Part shown: one piece after another, positions 1-11,416 of the stretch
Numbering within the stretch: the stretch's first letter is position 1
How the letters are laid out: each line of letters begins with the position of its first letter
DNA from: Orobanche coerulescens
Taxonomy: Eukaryota > Streptophyta > Magnoliopsida > Lamiales > Orobanchaceae
DNA length: 64,000 nt
Direction: 5' to 3'
Assembly (NCBI GenBank): GCA_033398695.1
Contig: CM065804.1
Location: forward strand, 40,501,501 to 40,565,500
Made by a program: the position numbers and the translations under genes
Notes under the pieces: generated by a model
What the model saw: only the letters and a program-made list of their open reading frames with translations
Told to the model about the DNA's origin: nothing
Database searches by the model: none

Positions 1-1044
1 CAAGTCAAGATCCACAATTAAACACTTAGAAGAAAAATTGAAACTCCTTGTGTATGAAAGTGATGAAAATCGGCCAACACCCAAGATGTCCTATTTATAG
101 GCTCTTGGACTACTACTAGGGATCTAAAGGAGGATTATGGAACGACTCCCTAATAAATTCATCTTACCTTATTAGGACTCTTCCTAATATAATAAATTTA
201 TTAATATCAACTTAGTCCACTAAAAAGTTGATATTGCACTTCCTACCAAAATCCCAAATTACAAAATTGGGCTCCTTATTAAATATATTATTTTACATGT
301 TTAAGATATCGAATGCCCATTAATTAATTATAAGTTACTGACACCTTTAATTAATTAATATCTTATCCAAGAGTAGTACCACTCGAACCTTATTATTATA
401 TCGGAATTAAATCCACCTGCAGGGTTTAATATAATAATCATTATCGAGCTCCTCAAGGGGACATCATCAACCCGCACGAGTCGGGATACGATTTATAGTA
501 ATAATAATAACTGTCGTATAAACAATATTATTGCCCAAGATACAAGGCTTATTGAGTCGATTATTTCGACTCTCACCTATCGTAAATCAAAGCAATAATT
601 ATTATAAATACACAATTAAATATTATATACTTAGAATTAAGAAATAATAATTATCCGAGATTTACGTTCTTCTTACAGTCAGTACAGAAGACACTATCTC
701 ACCTCGATCCAATTCAACGTATGCAAATACGCTAATATATGCTAATAGTCAAGACCAACTATTCTCAAGCATACACTACAACATTTTATATAATTTGTCT
801 AATAATTATATAGGTTGTGAACTATTATATTATTTTATAAGGCACCGATAATGTGATCTTCCGTGTGACACCAACACACCATATTATCTACAATATAAAA
901 TAATTAGACATTTCATTTGCATAACCATAACGTGAATAAATATGCAAAACATGTGATTAAATGTAATTAATATCCTCATAGGTAGTAACAGGGAAATTAA
1001 GTAATACAAGCATAAAGTATGCTTTGCAGTATACAATCCTAACA
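1..1044 (-). repeat. Copia-1 3' LTR (partial)
   Basis: Matches 6892-7925 almost base for base, ending at the same ...CAATCCTAACA (TGTTAGGATTG on the minus strand). A TATA-like CTATAAATAG lies on the minus strand at about 91-100. The first 450 bp or so of the repeat are beyond the window edge. Confidence 0.92.
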
Positions 1045-1057
1045 ATCTCCTATTTAT
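1045..1057 (-). other. Copia-1 polypurine tract
   Basis: Minus strand reads ATAAATAGGAGAT directly before the 3' LTR start, the position expected for the plus-strand primer of an LTR retrotransposon. Confidence 0.6.
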
Positions 1058-1120
1058 ACTCAAAGCATGCTTTTAAGTATACTACTCTATTACATAGTCT
1101 CTCATTTCTCCCACTTATAC

Positions 1121-2365
1121 TCAAAGCAATGCTGCCATACACCGTAATCCCATTCCTTCCACATGCCTTTCAAAAACTTTTGAAGGTAGGCCTTTCGTGA
1201 AAGGGTCAGCAAGATTATCTTCCGATGCAACCCTGGCTACAACTACGTCTCCTTCCTTTACGAAGTGTCGTATGATGTGGTACTTGCGGTTGATATGTTT
1301 ACTTGCCTGATGGGCTCGTGGTTCCCTTGAATTTGCGACTGCACCAGTATTATCACAATAAAGTGTAATACCCTCTGGCAAATCGGGAATCACATCTAAG
1401 TCCTGCAGGAAGTACTTGAGCCACACTGCCTCCTTGGCTGCCTCAGAGGCTGCCACGTACTCGGCTTCCATGGTAGAGTCCGAGATGCATTTCTGCTTCA
1501 CACTCCTCCAACTAATGGCTCCACCTCCCAGGCTAAACACATAACCCGAAGTAGACTTGGACTTTTCTTTGTCCGATGAAAAATATGAGTCAGTGTCACC
1601 CACCGGAAACAGGTCGTCTGATTGATATACAAGCATGTACTCCCTAGTCCTTCTCAGGTACTTGAGTATGTGCTTGCGACAATCCAGTGTCACAGTCTGA
1701 GTTTTGGCCCGATATCTAGCAGCCATGCCCACGGCATGACAGATATCTGGTCTAGTGCAAAGCATAGCATACATGAGACTTCCCACAGCAGATGCATAAG
1801 GGACCATCTTCATGTCATCTATCTCCTTTTGTGTCTTAGGACACATGTTCTTAGATAGTTGAATTCCATGCCTGTAAGGTAGAAAACCTTTCTTGGAATT
1901 CTCCATGCTAAATCGCTTCAGCACTGTATCGATATAGGATGCCTGGGATAAGCACAACATCCTTTTCTTCCGATCACGAAAGATCCTGATTCCAAGGATA
2001 TGTCCTGCTTCTCCTAGATCCTTCATTTCGAACCGCTCAGATAGCCATACCCCTATGTCCGACAATTCCTTCACGTTGTTTCCAATCAAAAGGATATCAT
2101 CTACATATAGTACAAGAAACACCAACACGTTTCCATCGCATTTCTTATACACACAACTCTCACTCGGACATTGGACGAATCCATATGACTGGACAACTTC
2201 ATCAAAACGAGTGTTCCAAGATCTAGATGCTTGCTTAAGTCCATAAATGGATTTCTTAAGTTTGCACACCAAGTGCTCTTCTCCTTCAGCAATGAATTCC
2301 TCTGCTTGGCGCATATAGATTTCCTTGTCTAGACTCCCATTCAAGAATACAGTCTTGACATCCAT
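1121..2365 (-). pseudogene. Copia-1 reverse transcriptase (C-terminal part) and RNase H
   Basis: An open frame of 414 residues holds the Ty1/copia RT core and RNase H. Visible motifs are KSIYGLKQASRSW near residues 39-50, the catalytic YVDD at 87-90 (2096-2107) and FEMKDLGEAGHILGI after it. An RNase H region with STMEAEYVAASEAA is followed by the family-typical ending ADPFTKGLP. The frame begins just after an in-frame TAG that replaces a codon in the conserved EIWQMDVKTAFLNG stretch (CAG to TAG), so this is the 3' part of the pol frame rather than a separate gene. The product would have copied element RNA in cytoplasmic particles. It cannot be made as a full polyprotein here. Confidence 0.9.
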
Positions 2366-3169
2366 CTACCAAATCTCCAGATCCAAATGCGCAGCTATAG
2401 CTAAAAGAATCCGGATTGACTTAAGCATGGCTACCGGCAAAAAGGTTTCATCATAATCGATACCCTCTTTCTGAGTGTAACCTTTTGCAACAAGTCTTGC
2501 TTTGAAGGTTTCAAACTTCCCGTCACGTCCTTTCTTTCGCTTGTAGACCCATTTACTCCCAATAGCTTGTACACCATCAGGTAGCTCTACTAGCTCCCAC
2601 ACTTGATTGGAATCCATAGATCCCATTTTTGATTCCATTGCTACTTGCCAGGAGTCAGCATCTTTATCTTGGATTGCCTCCTTATAGGTCCAGGGATCTG
2701 ATTCATCTTCGCCTAGGATTGAGTCCGAAGACTTTCCCACGCCTATGAATCATTCGGGCTAACGAACAACCCTCCCACTACGACGAGGCAAATCCTGAGT
2801 TGGTGTAAAAGTATCAGAATCGATACGTGGTGCAGTGCTAGTTGGCACTTATACGATTGGTATAGACGGAGTCTCGCCCCTCAGCTCTTCCAGAATTATC
2901 TCGCTCATGGGCTTGTGACTAATCATATAATCCTCTTCCAGAAATCGGGCATTGGTGCTAACGATGACCTTCTGATCTTGGGGACTATAGAACAAGCCAC
3001 CCTTCGTTCCTTTGGGATATCCTACAAACACTCGTACTTCTGTACGAGATGCCAACTTATCAGCTTCCTTATTCAAAGACATGTCTTGAGTACTAAATCC
3101 GAACATGTCTGGTGGGCTTACGCCCACTCCACGGATTACGTGGGTGTTTTGGAACGATTTCGTAGGCAC
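2366..3169 (-). pseudogene. Copia-1 integrase C-terminal and RT N-terminal segment, broken
   Basis: Two blocks lie between the integrase and RT cores. At 2849-3169 the product resembles the region after the copia integrase core: LNKEADKLASRTEVRVFVGY, then KGTKGGLFYSPQDQKVIVST. At 2366-2740 the RT N-terminus is clear, with [20 protein letters not shown] and [20 protein letters not shown]. The blocks are out of frame with each other, and the second ends in the TAG at 2366-2368. Several hundred residues of a normal copia polyprotein are compressed or frameshifted here, so the integrase could not be complete. Confidence 0.8.
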
Positions 3170-3245
3170 CGGAGTTTAGAATGTACGCCGTTGTTTCTAA
3201 GGCGTATCCCCAACGAAATAGGTAAATCAATAACGCATCATTGAT

Positions 3246-4365
3246 CTAACCATTTCTAAAGAGTCCTATTCCTTCTTTCACCACACCATTTTGTTGTGGA
3301 ATTCCGTATGGTGGTGGACGAAATCCCCTCATTCGCCAAGAAATCCAAAAACTCTCCACTAAGGTATTCACCACCACGATCAGATCGTAGTGACTTGATA
3401 CTCTTCCCATGACGCTTCTCCGTTTCAGCCTTGAAGTCTCTGAACTTGTCAAAGGCTTCAGACTTACATCGCATCAAATAGATGTATCCATATCTCGAAT
3501 AATCATCTATGAACGTGATGAAGTATTCGAAACCACCCCTAGCCTGGATATTCATTGGACCACATACATCCGTATAAACCAATTCTAATACATTCTGAGC
3601 ACGATTTCCCTTGGTTTTAAAAACCCTTTTGGTCATTTTACCTTCCAGACAGGATTCACAAATTGGAAATGACTCAACTTGGAGATCATCCAATGGGCCA
3701 TCATCTACCAATCTTTGAATCCTTCCAAGGTTTACATGTCCCAACCGTAAATGCCACATATATGTTTGGTTTATGCTTGAAGGTTCTTTTCTCTTTTTAG
3801 GTTTAGACAAAGAGTTAAGTGCTTTATGCATAGGAGTTTGTGCAGTATTAACGACATATAGTCCATCATTAAAAGTACCTTTGCAAATATATTCACCGCT
3901 TCTTTTCTTAATAATGGCATCATCATCAAAAGAAACTGAATAACCAGCGCCTTTTAATTTAGAAACCGAAATTAAATTCATTCTAAAATCTGGTACTAAT
4001 AATACATTATTGAGAACTAATAATTTATCATTAATCTTCAACTGCACGACTCCCACTGCAACAGCCATAAGCCTGGAATAATCGCCCCAGTTGATGGTAA
4101 TCTCACCCGCACTAAGCTGCTTGGTTACCTGAAAACCATGCGAGTCAAAGCAAACATGATCAGTGGAGCCTGAATCAACTATCCACAAAGTGGAAGAACA
4201 AGCTGCCAAACATGTTTTGACTACTAGTGCACGAGACATACCTTTCTTAAGAACAGGACAGTCCGCTTTAAAATGTCCTTTCTGACCGCACTTATAGCAC
4301 TTTCCCTTTGGCTTTTTGTTCGCCTCGGGGTGAGGAGCCTTGCTTTTCACCTTGAGGGTTGCCAC
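3246..4365 (-). pseudogene. Copia-1 zinc knuckle, aspartic protease and integrase core
   Basis: The 369-residue frame runs in family order. A CCHC zinc knuckle, CYKCGQKGHFKADC, is at residues 23-36. The aspartic protease motif WIVDSGSTDHV has its catalytic DSGS at 64-67. A GAG-pre-integrase module shows MWHLRLGHVNLGRI and CESCLEGKMTKR. The integrase core has TDVCGP, FIDDYSRYGY and RSDRGGEY. After RSDRGGEY the frame shifts near 3300: residues matching PQQNGVV appear only in the overlapping frame at 3246-3452. The third catalytic acidic residue is therefore split off. This is the middle of one gag-pol reading frame. Confidence 0.88.
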
Positions 4366-5030
4366 TTGATTCTGGCCAACCTGCTTCTTCTTTCCCCATT
4401 TTGGTTTGGAAGAAGTAGCACCGGTTGCCGCAAGAATCTGATGATAACCTTGTTTCAGAGACCTTCAGCAGACTGAAGCTCTGTCAGAAGTTCCGCCAAA
4501 CTAAATGTCCTACAATTCATATTGTAGTTAAGGCAGAACTGCTCAAAGCTTCTAGGTAAGCTGCCTAAGATAATATCGACCTGCGTTTCCGCATCGATAG
4601 TAGCCCCCAGTATGCTCAGTTCGTTCAAATGGGACATCATTTTTAGAACATGATCCCTCACTGGAGTCCCTTCAGACATTTGGGTTGTCATCAATACCCT
4701 CATTGCATTTTGTCTAGCCGCCCGGTTCTGGTGACCAAACATCTCGGTGAGACTTTTCATCATTTCCGCGGCCGAGCCCGGTTCTGCAATACATTTGTCA
4801 GTGAAGCCAAAATGTAACAGCGAGCCATCTCATCAGACTTTTTCCACTTTCGGAATTCAGCCAACTCCGGGAGTGGCATCCGGTTCTGGTTCTAGAGGGC
4901 TCTCCTCGACTAAGACAAATTTATGCCCCTCAGCAGTCAGGACAATATCAAGATTTCTTTTCCAATCGGCAAAGTTGGTGCCATCAAGTTTATTTTCTTT
5001 GAGAATAACATCTAGTGGATTGAAAGACAT
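4366..5030 (-). pseudogene. Copia-1 gag (UBN2-type)
   Basis: Gag starts at the ATG at 5028-5030 (minus strand), giving MSFNPLDVILKENKLDG and WKRNLDIVLTAEGHKFVL, typical of plant copia gag. The part at 4455-4763 gives FGHQNRAARQNAMRVLMTTQ and LSILGATIDAETQVDIILGS, the UBN2/Retrotran_gag_2 fold that forms the particle. At least two frame changes separate the start, the UBN2 block and the downstream zinc knuckle. The start was chosen because it is the first ATG after the leader and matches the family N-terminus. Confidence 0.8.
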
Positions 5031-6420
5031 CTGAGATAAAAATTAAAAACATCCATCACATAATGCATAGCAAAATATATCGAAAAACCTCAAAACACAA
5101 TATATATGCTAGCAACCAACACCTCGAAAAATCCGCACATGCAAGCCACGATCGTGTGGACGTTTACACACACATTTCTCAAGTAGAGTTTTACGTCTTT
5201 AATTTTACTATCTAGTCAAATTACATTATGACAAGTAAAATTAATAGTTGGTTCCTCTTGGCCATGTATTAATTAACATAGACTCCGATGGGGAGCTTAT
5301 TAATTAATACACCTAAGTGAACACCATAATTTAACATCCTTAAAATATTATCTTTTAAATAATAGTCCTACAGATGGAGAGGTCCTATCATAAAAAGTAA
5401 TATTTACCTGATGTTATCATTTTGAAATTTAAAACTAGTGAACCTATAATTAGCACATCCGATATGGATGAAGACTCTAATGTCAACGCGCATGCTAATT
5501 ACTTCACAATTTAAATTAATTATGGAGGCCAATTTGATTTTATTTTAAAAAATAAATCAATTTAATCACTTAGTTATTTTATCCTTAAGGTTTTTAATTT
5601 TTCTCGTCCTAACATGCAAGGAAACATATCACGCATACATCCATACATGTCATGCATCAAAACAATAAAAGCCAAAAATAAAGCATGGATAATTAAATTA
5701 TCCAATTATCATGGTCTTCTTCCTTGAGTTGAATCCGAGAAAATCTTCAACTCGATCTCCCACTGAATCAAGCATCTCGTCGCTCCTCCCCGGCCGGGCC
5801 GTGGATTTCCAAAATTAAAATTTCACTTTTATGCAAAATTAATTACATAAAAAAATTTAATTTTAAATTCCGACTCTCCAGCGGACGCAACGAACGGCGG
5901 CAAAAATGGACCGGACCAAAAACTGGGCGGCCGGCCGAACCGATGGCCGAACCGGACCAGTGCCGCTGCCTTGGCGGCCGCTCGGCCTGCTCAGCGGCGA
6001 TCGTGTCTTTGCTCGGCGATGCACCTTGTCGCTTGCTTGTCATTAGTGGCCGCCAGCCCCGATCCGATTCTGCTCTATTTCTTCGTGATCCCGTCTTTTC
6101 CGAATTCAATTACAATTTTATACGAAATAAAATACATCAAAATTACATCAAGATTACATGAAAAATAAAACCACCTAGAACTACCCGCGGATTTTCTCAC
6201 GGGAAAAACCATTATATACCTCAAAAAACGGGTCAAACCAATAATTGCATAATTAATAAAAATAAATAAATAAATACACCATTCATATAAACCATGAAAA
6301 TTGGATCATATCACCTGTAAGAACACATCTAGCAAAATATTCCAACATCAAAATATATGAATATTTAAATTGCTATCAATTAATCACCAAAATTAATTAA
6401 AATAGCAAAAGCCTAAAAAT
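5031..6420 (-). other. Copia-1 untranslated leader
   Basis: About 1.4 kb between gag and the primer binding site. It is AT-rich with a GC-rich patch near 5780-6060. Short frames exist but none resembles a known protein. I see only leader sequence. Confidence 0.7.
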
Positions 6421-6435
6421 CCATCTCTGATACCA
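6421..6435 (-). other. Copia-1 primer binding site
   Basis: Minus strand TGGTATCAGAGATGG, two bases inside the 5' LTR. It is complementary to the 3' end of plant initiator-methionine tRNA, the usual primer. Confidence 0.85.
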
Positions 6436-6437
6436 AT

Positions 6438-7925
6438 TGATGGAAAGTAAAACGCAGCGGAAGCGAAGTTTGGGAAAGATGATAATCGCGTTTTACGCAT
6501 CTACGGGCATAAGATCTATTTAGGCATGCTAATTAATTAATTACTATGACTAATAAGCAATTTAAATATTATTTATTATTTATTAATTAAATATGTTGAT
6601 AATTAAAATATCCTAATCTAGATCCAAGATCATAGGATATTACCTTTTGAAGAGTATTGGTTACTTCCGTCTTGATCGCCTTGTATTTCTACCTTTAGAT
6701 CTTCTAGAGTATGATCTGCCTTGAACCGGACGTTGTGTGGGCAACGAGCTACCGGATCTTTCTTGGACAACCTTTGGATCGGCTGATTTGTATCCCTCAC
6801 AACTCTCGATTTTCTTTTCTTCAAGTTATTCCGATATGTAGCAAGAATAAAAGTGTTCTCTCAATTGTGGAATCAAAGACACAAGTCAAGATCCACAATT
6901 AAACACTTAGAAGAAAAATTGAAACTCCTTGTGTATGAAAGTGATGAAAATCGGCCAACACCCAAGATGTCCTATTTATGATTTCTTGGACTACTCTTGG
7001 GATCTAAGGAGGATTATGGAAGGACTCCCTAATAAATTCATCTTACCTTATTAGGACTCTTCCTAATATAATGAATTTATTAATATCAACTTAGTCCACT
7101 AAAAAGTTGATATTGCACTTCCTACCAAAATTCCAAATTACGAAATTGGGTTCCTTATTAAATATATTATTTCCCGTGTTTAAGATATCGAATGTCCATT
7201 AATTAATTATAAGCTACTGACAACTTTAATTAATTAATATCTTATCCAAGAGTAGTACCACTCGAACCTTATTATTATATCGGAATTAAATCCACCTGCA
7301 GGGTTTAATATAATAATCATTATCGAGCTCCTCAAGGGGACATCATCAACATGCACGAGTCGGGACACGATTTCTAGTAATAATAATAACAATGTCGTAT
7401 AAACAATATTATTGCCCAAGATACAAGGCTTATTGAGTCGATCATTTTGACTCTCACCTATGGTAAATCAAAGCAATAATTATTATAAATACACAATTAA
7501 ATATTATATACTTAGAATTAAGAAATAATAATTATCCGAGATTTACGTTCTTCTTACAGTCAGTACAGAAGACACTATCTCACCTCGATCCAGTTCAACG
7601 TATGCAAATACGCTAATGTACGCTAATAGTCAAGACCAACTATTCTCAAGCATACACTACAACATTTTATATAATTTGTCTAATAATTATATAGGTTGTG
7701 AATTATTATATTATTTTATAAGGCACCGATAATGTGATCTTCCGTGTGACACCAACACACCACATTATCTACAATATAAAATAATTAGACATTTCATTTG
7801 CATAACCATAACGTGAATAAATATGCAAAACATTTGATTAAATGTAATTAATATCCTCATAGGTAGTAACAGGGAAATTAGGTAATACAAGCATAAAGTA
7901 TGCTCTGCAGTATACAATCCTAACA
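6438..7925 (-). repeat. Copia-1 5' LTR (1488 bp)
   Basis: Complete LTR starting TGTTAGGATTG and ending CCATCA on the minus strand. The part shared with 1-1044 differs at only a few per cent of sites, including one that changes the TATA-like box from CTATAAATAG to CATAAATAGG (about 6970-6980). Confidence 0.92.
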
Positions 7926-8588
7926 ATACGAACATGAAAAGACATAATCTATTCGATTATGATAAACACACTAATATACCCCAAGCCATACCGATCGAAT
8001 CATCACTATAATTCTTATCCGAACAATAATCTCATAATGCTTCAATCAATTCTAAACACATCTTTCGATTGAATTCTTCAATTATACCTCATGATAGTTC
8101 GTCCTACAAGGATCCTAACCATACCCATCATCAATACAACGCAACATGATTTCGAAATTATCTTAAAGAACACCATAATCATCACATAAAACTCGTTACT
8201 AGGTTCAACATGATCATCATCTTTTTCTATAAGGAATAAAGTTCAATCCATCCAGTTCCCCTATACGCAATGTTCGATCATATTGTTCATAATAAACTTG
8301 ATAATCTCAGTAACAAAATCAACAACTTCAGTAGCATGTTCATATTCGACAACTAGAACATGAAATCCAGATTGGTGAATCTTCACATACCTTATACGGA
8401 AGAAAATGATGAAAACACTTGATGGACTCAACGTTGAACACTTGAACACCAATCCCCAAAGCTCCTTGCCTTCAATGATTATGTTTAGAGGCTGATATGA
8501 AGGGTTAAGGTCGAGAGGGTAACTCTCTAAGTCTCGAAAATCAGGTATAGGACGAAGTGTAAACTAAGAAATGAAATGAGGTGGTGTC

Positions 8589-8600
8589 CTATTTATAGGA
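8589..8600 (-). promoter_or_regulatory. TATA box of LTR G
   Basis: Minus strand CCTATAAATAGG, followed by GACACC. It lies just downstream, in element orientation, of the palindrome cluster 8610-9003. This is the same layout as in the LTRs of A, C and D. Confidence 0.6.
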
Positions 8601-8609
8601 TCCTAATCT

Positions 8610-9003
8610 TTACGTACATTATCTAGAAGGTATTACGTACGCTATAGCCTTAACGTACGTTATGTGCAAATCCTTACGTACGTTAACATTTGTCAGTAGC
8701 TCACTGCCTTGTTTTCTGACTTCCTTAATGTACGTTAACCATCACCTTTATGTACGTAATATGCCCTGTGTAGCATATGTTATTATACTCCTTTAACGTA
8801 CGCTATACCTCGTTGACTTGCTTTATCAAAAAGATGTCTAGGTTTATGCAGGGAAAATCCGACATTATCTCATCTTGGCTCCACACGCCGACCTTATCTG
8901 ATCTGCCTTTAACTACTGCTTACGTACGTTATGCTTCGACTATAACGTACGTTATCTGCAGCTCTTAACGTACGTTATGCTCAACAGCTAGCGTACGTTA
9001 TGA
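8610..9003. repeat. Palindrome cluster in LTR G (TTAACGTACGTTAA type)
   Basis: About eleven copies of a 14-bp palindrome, for example TTAACGTACGTTAT and CTTACGTACGTTAA, spaced roughly 15-90 bp. Some copies are hybrids, such as TAGCGTACGTTA, which link this unit to the TTAGCGCACGCTAA unit of elements A and D. Nearly every copy keeps two CpGs four bases apart. Confidence 0.85.
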
Positions 9004-9151
9004 CGTGCAGATGCATGCATGCATGTATTGGAAACTCATGAAGGTAGGAATACGGATATGGGAAATCACACATGATTATTAATACCGTATAATCAAATGC
9101 TACAAGTTTCGAATATAGGTAAAAATACACAATAATTATTCGGGTATTACA

Positions 9152-9947
9152 ACGGCTACCAAGTAATAACATGGCCTAGGCACCTTCAATCCATGTGGCC
9201 TACTAAGAGCATCTCGAATCACTCTACCATTGACTGTTGACCCCTCCCATCTAGGTAAAACATAAATAAATTGCATATCTGGTGAACACACACCTAAAAC
9301 ATTTGTGGTAATATGATTTCTTCTCGTTCTGTATCTAGGCTTGTCTTCTTGAGGCACTAAATACTTTATGTACGTTCCATCTAAAGCTCCTAGACAATTC
9401 TAAAAAGAAGAAAAAAATCAATAGAAAGTTAAGTTGTTTAAGTGCGAGTACAAAATACAGTGATTACGTATACCTTGAACCATTTCCATCTGTGGTCGGT
9501 AGAGTCCTCATGAACCGGTTCAGGTTTCTTAAGCAAATGTGAATGCAATCTTAACACCACATTGCAAACTCGAAAAAAAATTCGACTACTTGTTTCTCCC
9601 GATCGATGAAAACGACATATAATCACCCGATTCTTAACATTATGAGCAAGAATATGAAGAAAAATGGCGACTTGCTCATCAATGTTCATGTTCCTACTTA
9701 CCCTTAATCCTCCTAAAGTTTCAAGCATGTGTCACAACTTTTTAAAACACCTTCGATCCATCCTAAGTTGTGATATGCACATAGTATCACTCTCATAAGC
9801 ATACCTATGCAATATTTGGTATCGATCTAAATTTGACGAGAAGTGTCGAATACATGGGGCACTCCTTTTGTGTTTGGCTATCGACATGCAAACCATAATA
9901 ACAAACCATTTTATAGCATGCGTCATTTGCTCCCAAAACACTCTCAC
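9152..9947 (-). pseudogene. PIF/Harbinger (HARBI1-like) transposase
   Basis: The product resembles plant HARBI1-like nucleases, DDE transposases. Exon 1 (9474-9947 or longer) has CFKKLxHMLETLGGL and MNIDEQVAIFLHILAHN. Exon 2 (9152-9399) has NCLGALDGTYIKYL, with the first catalytic Asp in LDGT, then PRYRTRRNHITTNVLG and RWEGSTVNGRVIRDAL. A short intron (9400-9473) has GT at the donor (TTCAAG/GTATAC) and AG at the acceptor (TTTTTAG/AATTG), and reads in frame. Lesions: a TGA within the N-terminal motif, and an Asn in VNGRV where the family normally has a catalytic Asp. The frame is then cut by LTR G at CYYLV, so the third catalytic residue is absent. The element could not transpose itself. Confidence 0.85.
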
Positions 9948-10849
9948 AAACCTATGGTTTCATGTTGTTATACTAAGTCGTGCCATCTCCTGTAATAAAC
10001 AATCCCATAAATCTGGTGTTACAACAATCAACAAAAGAAGGGAGGAGTAAGACAATTGAAAACAACATCTTATGAATCAGATTATTAAAACGTTTGATAA
10101 ATATATGAAATAATTAATCTTATCAAGTTTACTAAACCTAATCAGGAAAATGCAATAGAATGCTAACATTTGTATGTATATAGACAGAGAAATTCATACC
10201 AGAAATTTTTTTTTTGGCGAAAGAATTCTACGGATTATTAATTCCAATTAATCAGAGCAAAAAATTTGTGTCAGAACATGGGAAAAAGGAAAAGTCAAAG
10301 TACTTTACCTGGATTTAAGTATGGTGGAACTATTAAGTATGGAAAAAAAAGAAAAGTTAGATAGAAGCAAGTGGGACGGCGGCGAGGAGAGCGATGCAGG
10401 TGGTACGCCGACGAGGTGATCTGTGCGGCGACGGAAGGGATGTCTGCGACGGTGATGTGTGCAATGCATGTGGGATGGCAACGAGGAGAGCTGTGTAATA
10501 GCGACGGGACGGCGGCGAGGAGAGCTGTAGAGGAGGGCGACTTGTGAGGAGAGCTGCGGCGAGGAGAGTGGTGTCTGAAAGAGAGTAGGAGAGGAGGGGC
10601 GGTGAGAAGAGACGGTAAAAGAGAGGTGGATGAGAGCTATAAATCGAGAGAGAGGGAGTAGGTAGGTAGTTGCGTAGATAGATTTCCAGAGAGGAAAAGA
10701 AAAGTTTTTCCTTGGGGGTAGGGCAGGAAAGGCTTTTCATAATCTGAAGGGAAAATTACATTTCAATGGAAATGGTTTTCCATCCTTAATTTGTGAACCA
10801 AACACAAGAAATGGAAAGTTTTGAAGGAAACTGTTTTCCTTTTCCGACC
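9948..10849 (-). other. Upstream part of the Harbinger element, no further gene seen
   Basis: The minus strand is CT-rich at 10370-10690, with an S/P/L-rich frame that looks like translated low-complexity DNA rather than a protein. At 10740-10860 there are several short GGAAAA/TTTTCC stretches that could fold back. No MADF/Myb-like second Harbinger protein was recognised. Confidence 0.4.
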
Positions 10850-10996
10850 TTTTCCAGAAAACCAAACACGCCATTAGTTCCAAGACATCTAATGAAAAAA
10901 CACTAAGGCGGGGAAAAATACGCACAGTCGGAAAGAGAGTAAATGGATTTGATAACTCCTATACTTGTGATTCAATGTAGTCATAGACAGTCTTGC

Positions 10997-11086
10997 CTGG
11001 CTGAAATTTATGATGCGACTCTTGCATTCTGAAGATGATGATGATTGTGTCAGACAACCAAGGGAAGCTGCTACAACATCCTCAGA
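10997..11086 (-). pseudogene. Mannosidase exon g
   Basis: 30 codons, SEDVVAASLGCLTQSSSSSE then CKSRIINFSQ, the family segment after GYxE. Acceptor TTCATGCAG/TCTGAG. The donor appears to be the non-canonical CCAG/GCAAG, a known minor GC-AG class. The Harbinger end lies 124 bp downstream. Confidence 0.8.
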
Positions 11087-11416
11087 CTGCATGAATTTAA
11101 AAAGAAAGAAGAATCTGACATTAATACAAAAAAGAGAAATTGGAAGTAACCAGCACAAAGTACCCCTGATTGTTAAGCCTAACTACAAAAAAAATCCTAC
11201 TTTATTTAAAATTACAAATAACCACTAGAAGTTTGTATGTACCTTGCAAAAGTACATCCTCGCGAGGGGTCAGAAAAAAGGCTATATGTAAAGTAAATAC
11301 AGACCTCAACGGACTACCTGCAATTTGACAAGATAAGTGGTTTTTTTGGTAATTAAGCTAGACATTATGGGTAACTTTTGTAATTATCCTTAAAATATGT
11401 TTCGAAAGGACCTCAC

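Larger units (their letters stand above)
1..7925 (-). mobile_element. Copia-1: Ty1/copia LTR retrotransposon, left end cut by window
   Basis: Two long direct repeats (1-1044 and 6438-7925) flank a minus-strand gag-PR-IN-RT-RNaseH order, which defines Ty1/copia. The 5' LTR is the right-hand copy because coding runs leftwards and the primer binding site lies at 6421-6435. The bases after the right end are atacg; the matching left target duplication lies outside the window. The element is inserted in LTR G. The coding region has several breaks, so the copy is not autonomous. LTRs near 1.5 kb and the gag type suggest a Tork/Angela-like lineage, but that assignment is inference. Confidence 0.93.
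7926..9151 (-). repeat. Element G: gypsy-type LTR, interrupted by Copia-1
   Basis: The minus strand starts TGTAATACCCG at 9151, the standard start of Ty3 chromovirus LTRs in this window (A and E start TGTAATAYCC). It then runs through a palindrome cluster, a TATA box, and a transcribed region organised like the LTRs of A and D, until Copia-1 cuts it at 7925/7926. No internal coding is visible, so it may be a solo LTR or one end of a longer element. The five bases after its outer end are acggc, inside the Harbinger transposase reading frame. Confidence 0.75.
9152..10873 (-). mobile_element. PIF/Harbinger DNA transposon, truncated by LTR G
   Basis: Contains transposase coding (9152-9947) and, at 10850-10873, a terminal stretch reading TGGCGTGTTTGGTTTTCTGG on the minus strand, followed by TTA. 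A TTA/TAA target duplication and a G(G/N)C-TGTTTGG-type end fit PIF/Harbinger. It sits in an intron-like position downstream of mannosidase exon 10997-11086. The other terminus is not visible because G and Copia-1 are inserted in the transposase. A CT-rich, low-complexity stretch on the minus strand at 10370-10690 is probably its 5' untranslated region. Confidence 0.65.

Noticed and set aside
5843..6168. Overlapping frames on both strands in the GC-rich part of the Copia-1 leader
   Set aside because: They lie between the primer site and gag of a retrotransposon, have no family resemblance, and owe their length to GC-rich sequence.
10357..10740. 127-residue minus-strand frame rich in Ser, Pro and Leu
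   Set aside because: Translation of a CT-rich stretch. No domain, and the position fits the 5' untranslated region of the Harbinger element.
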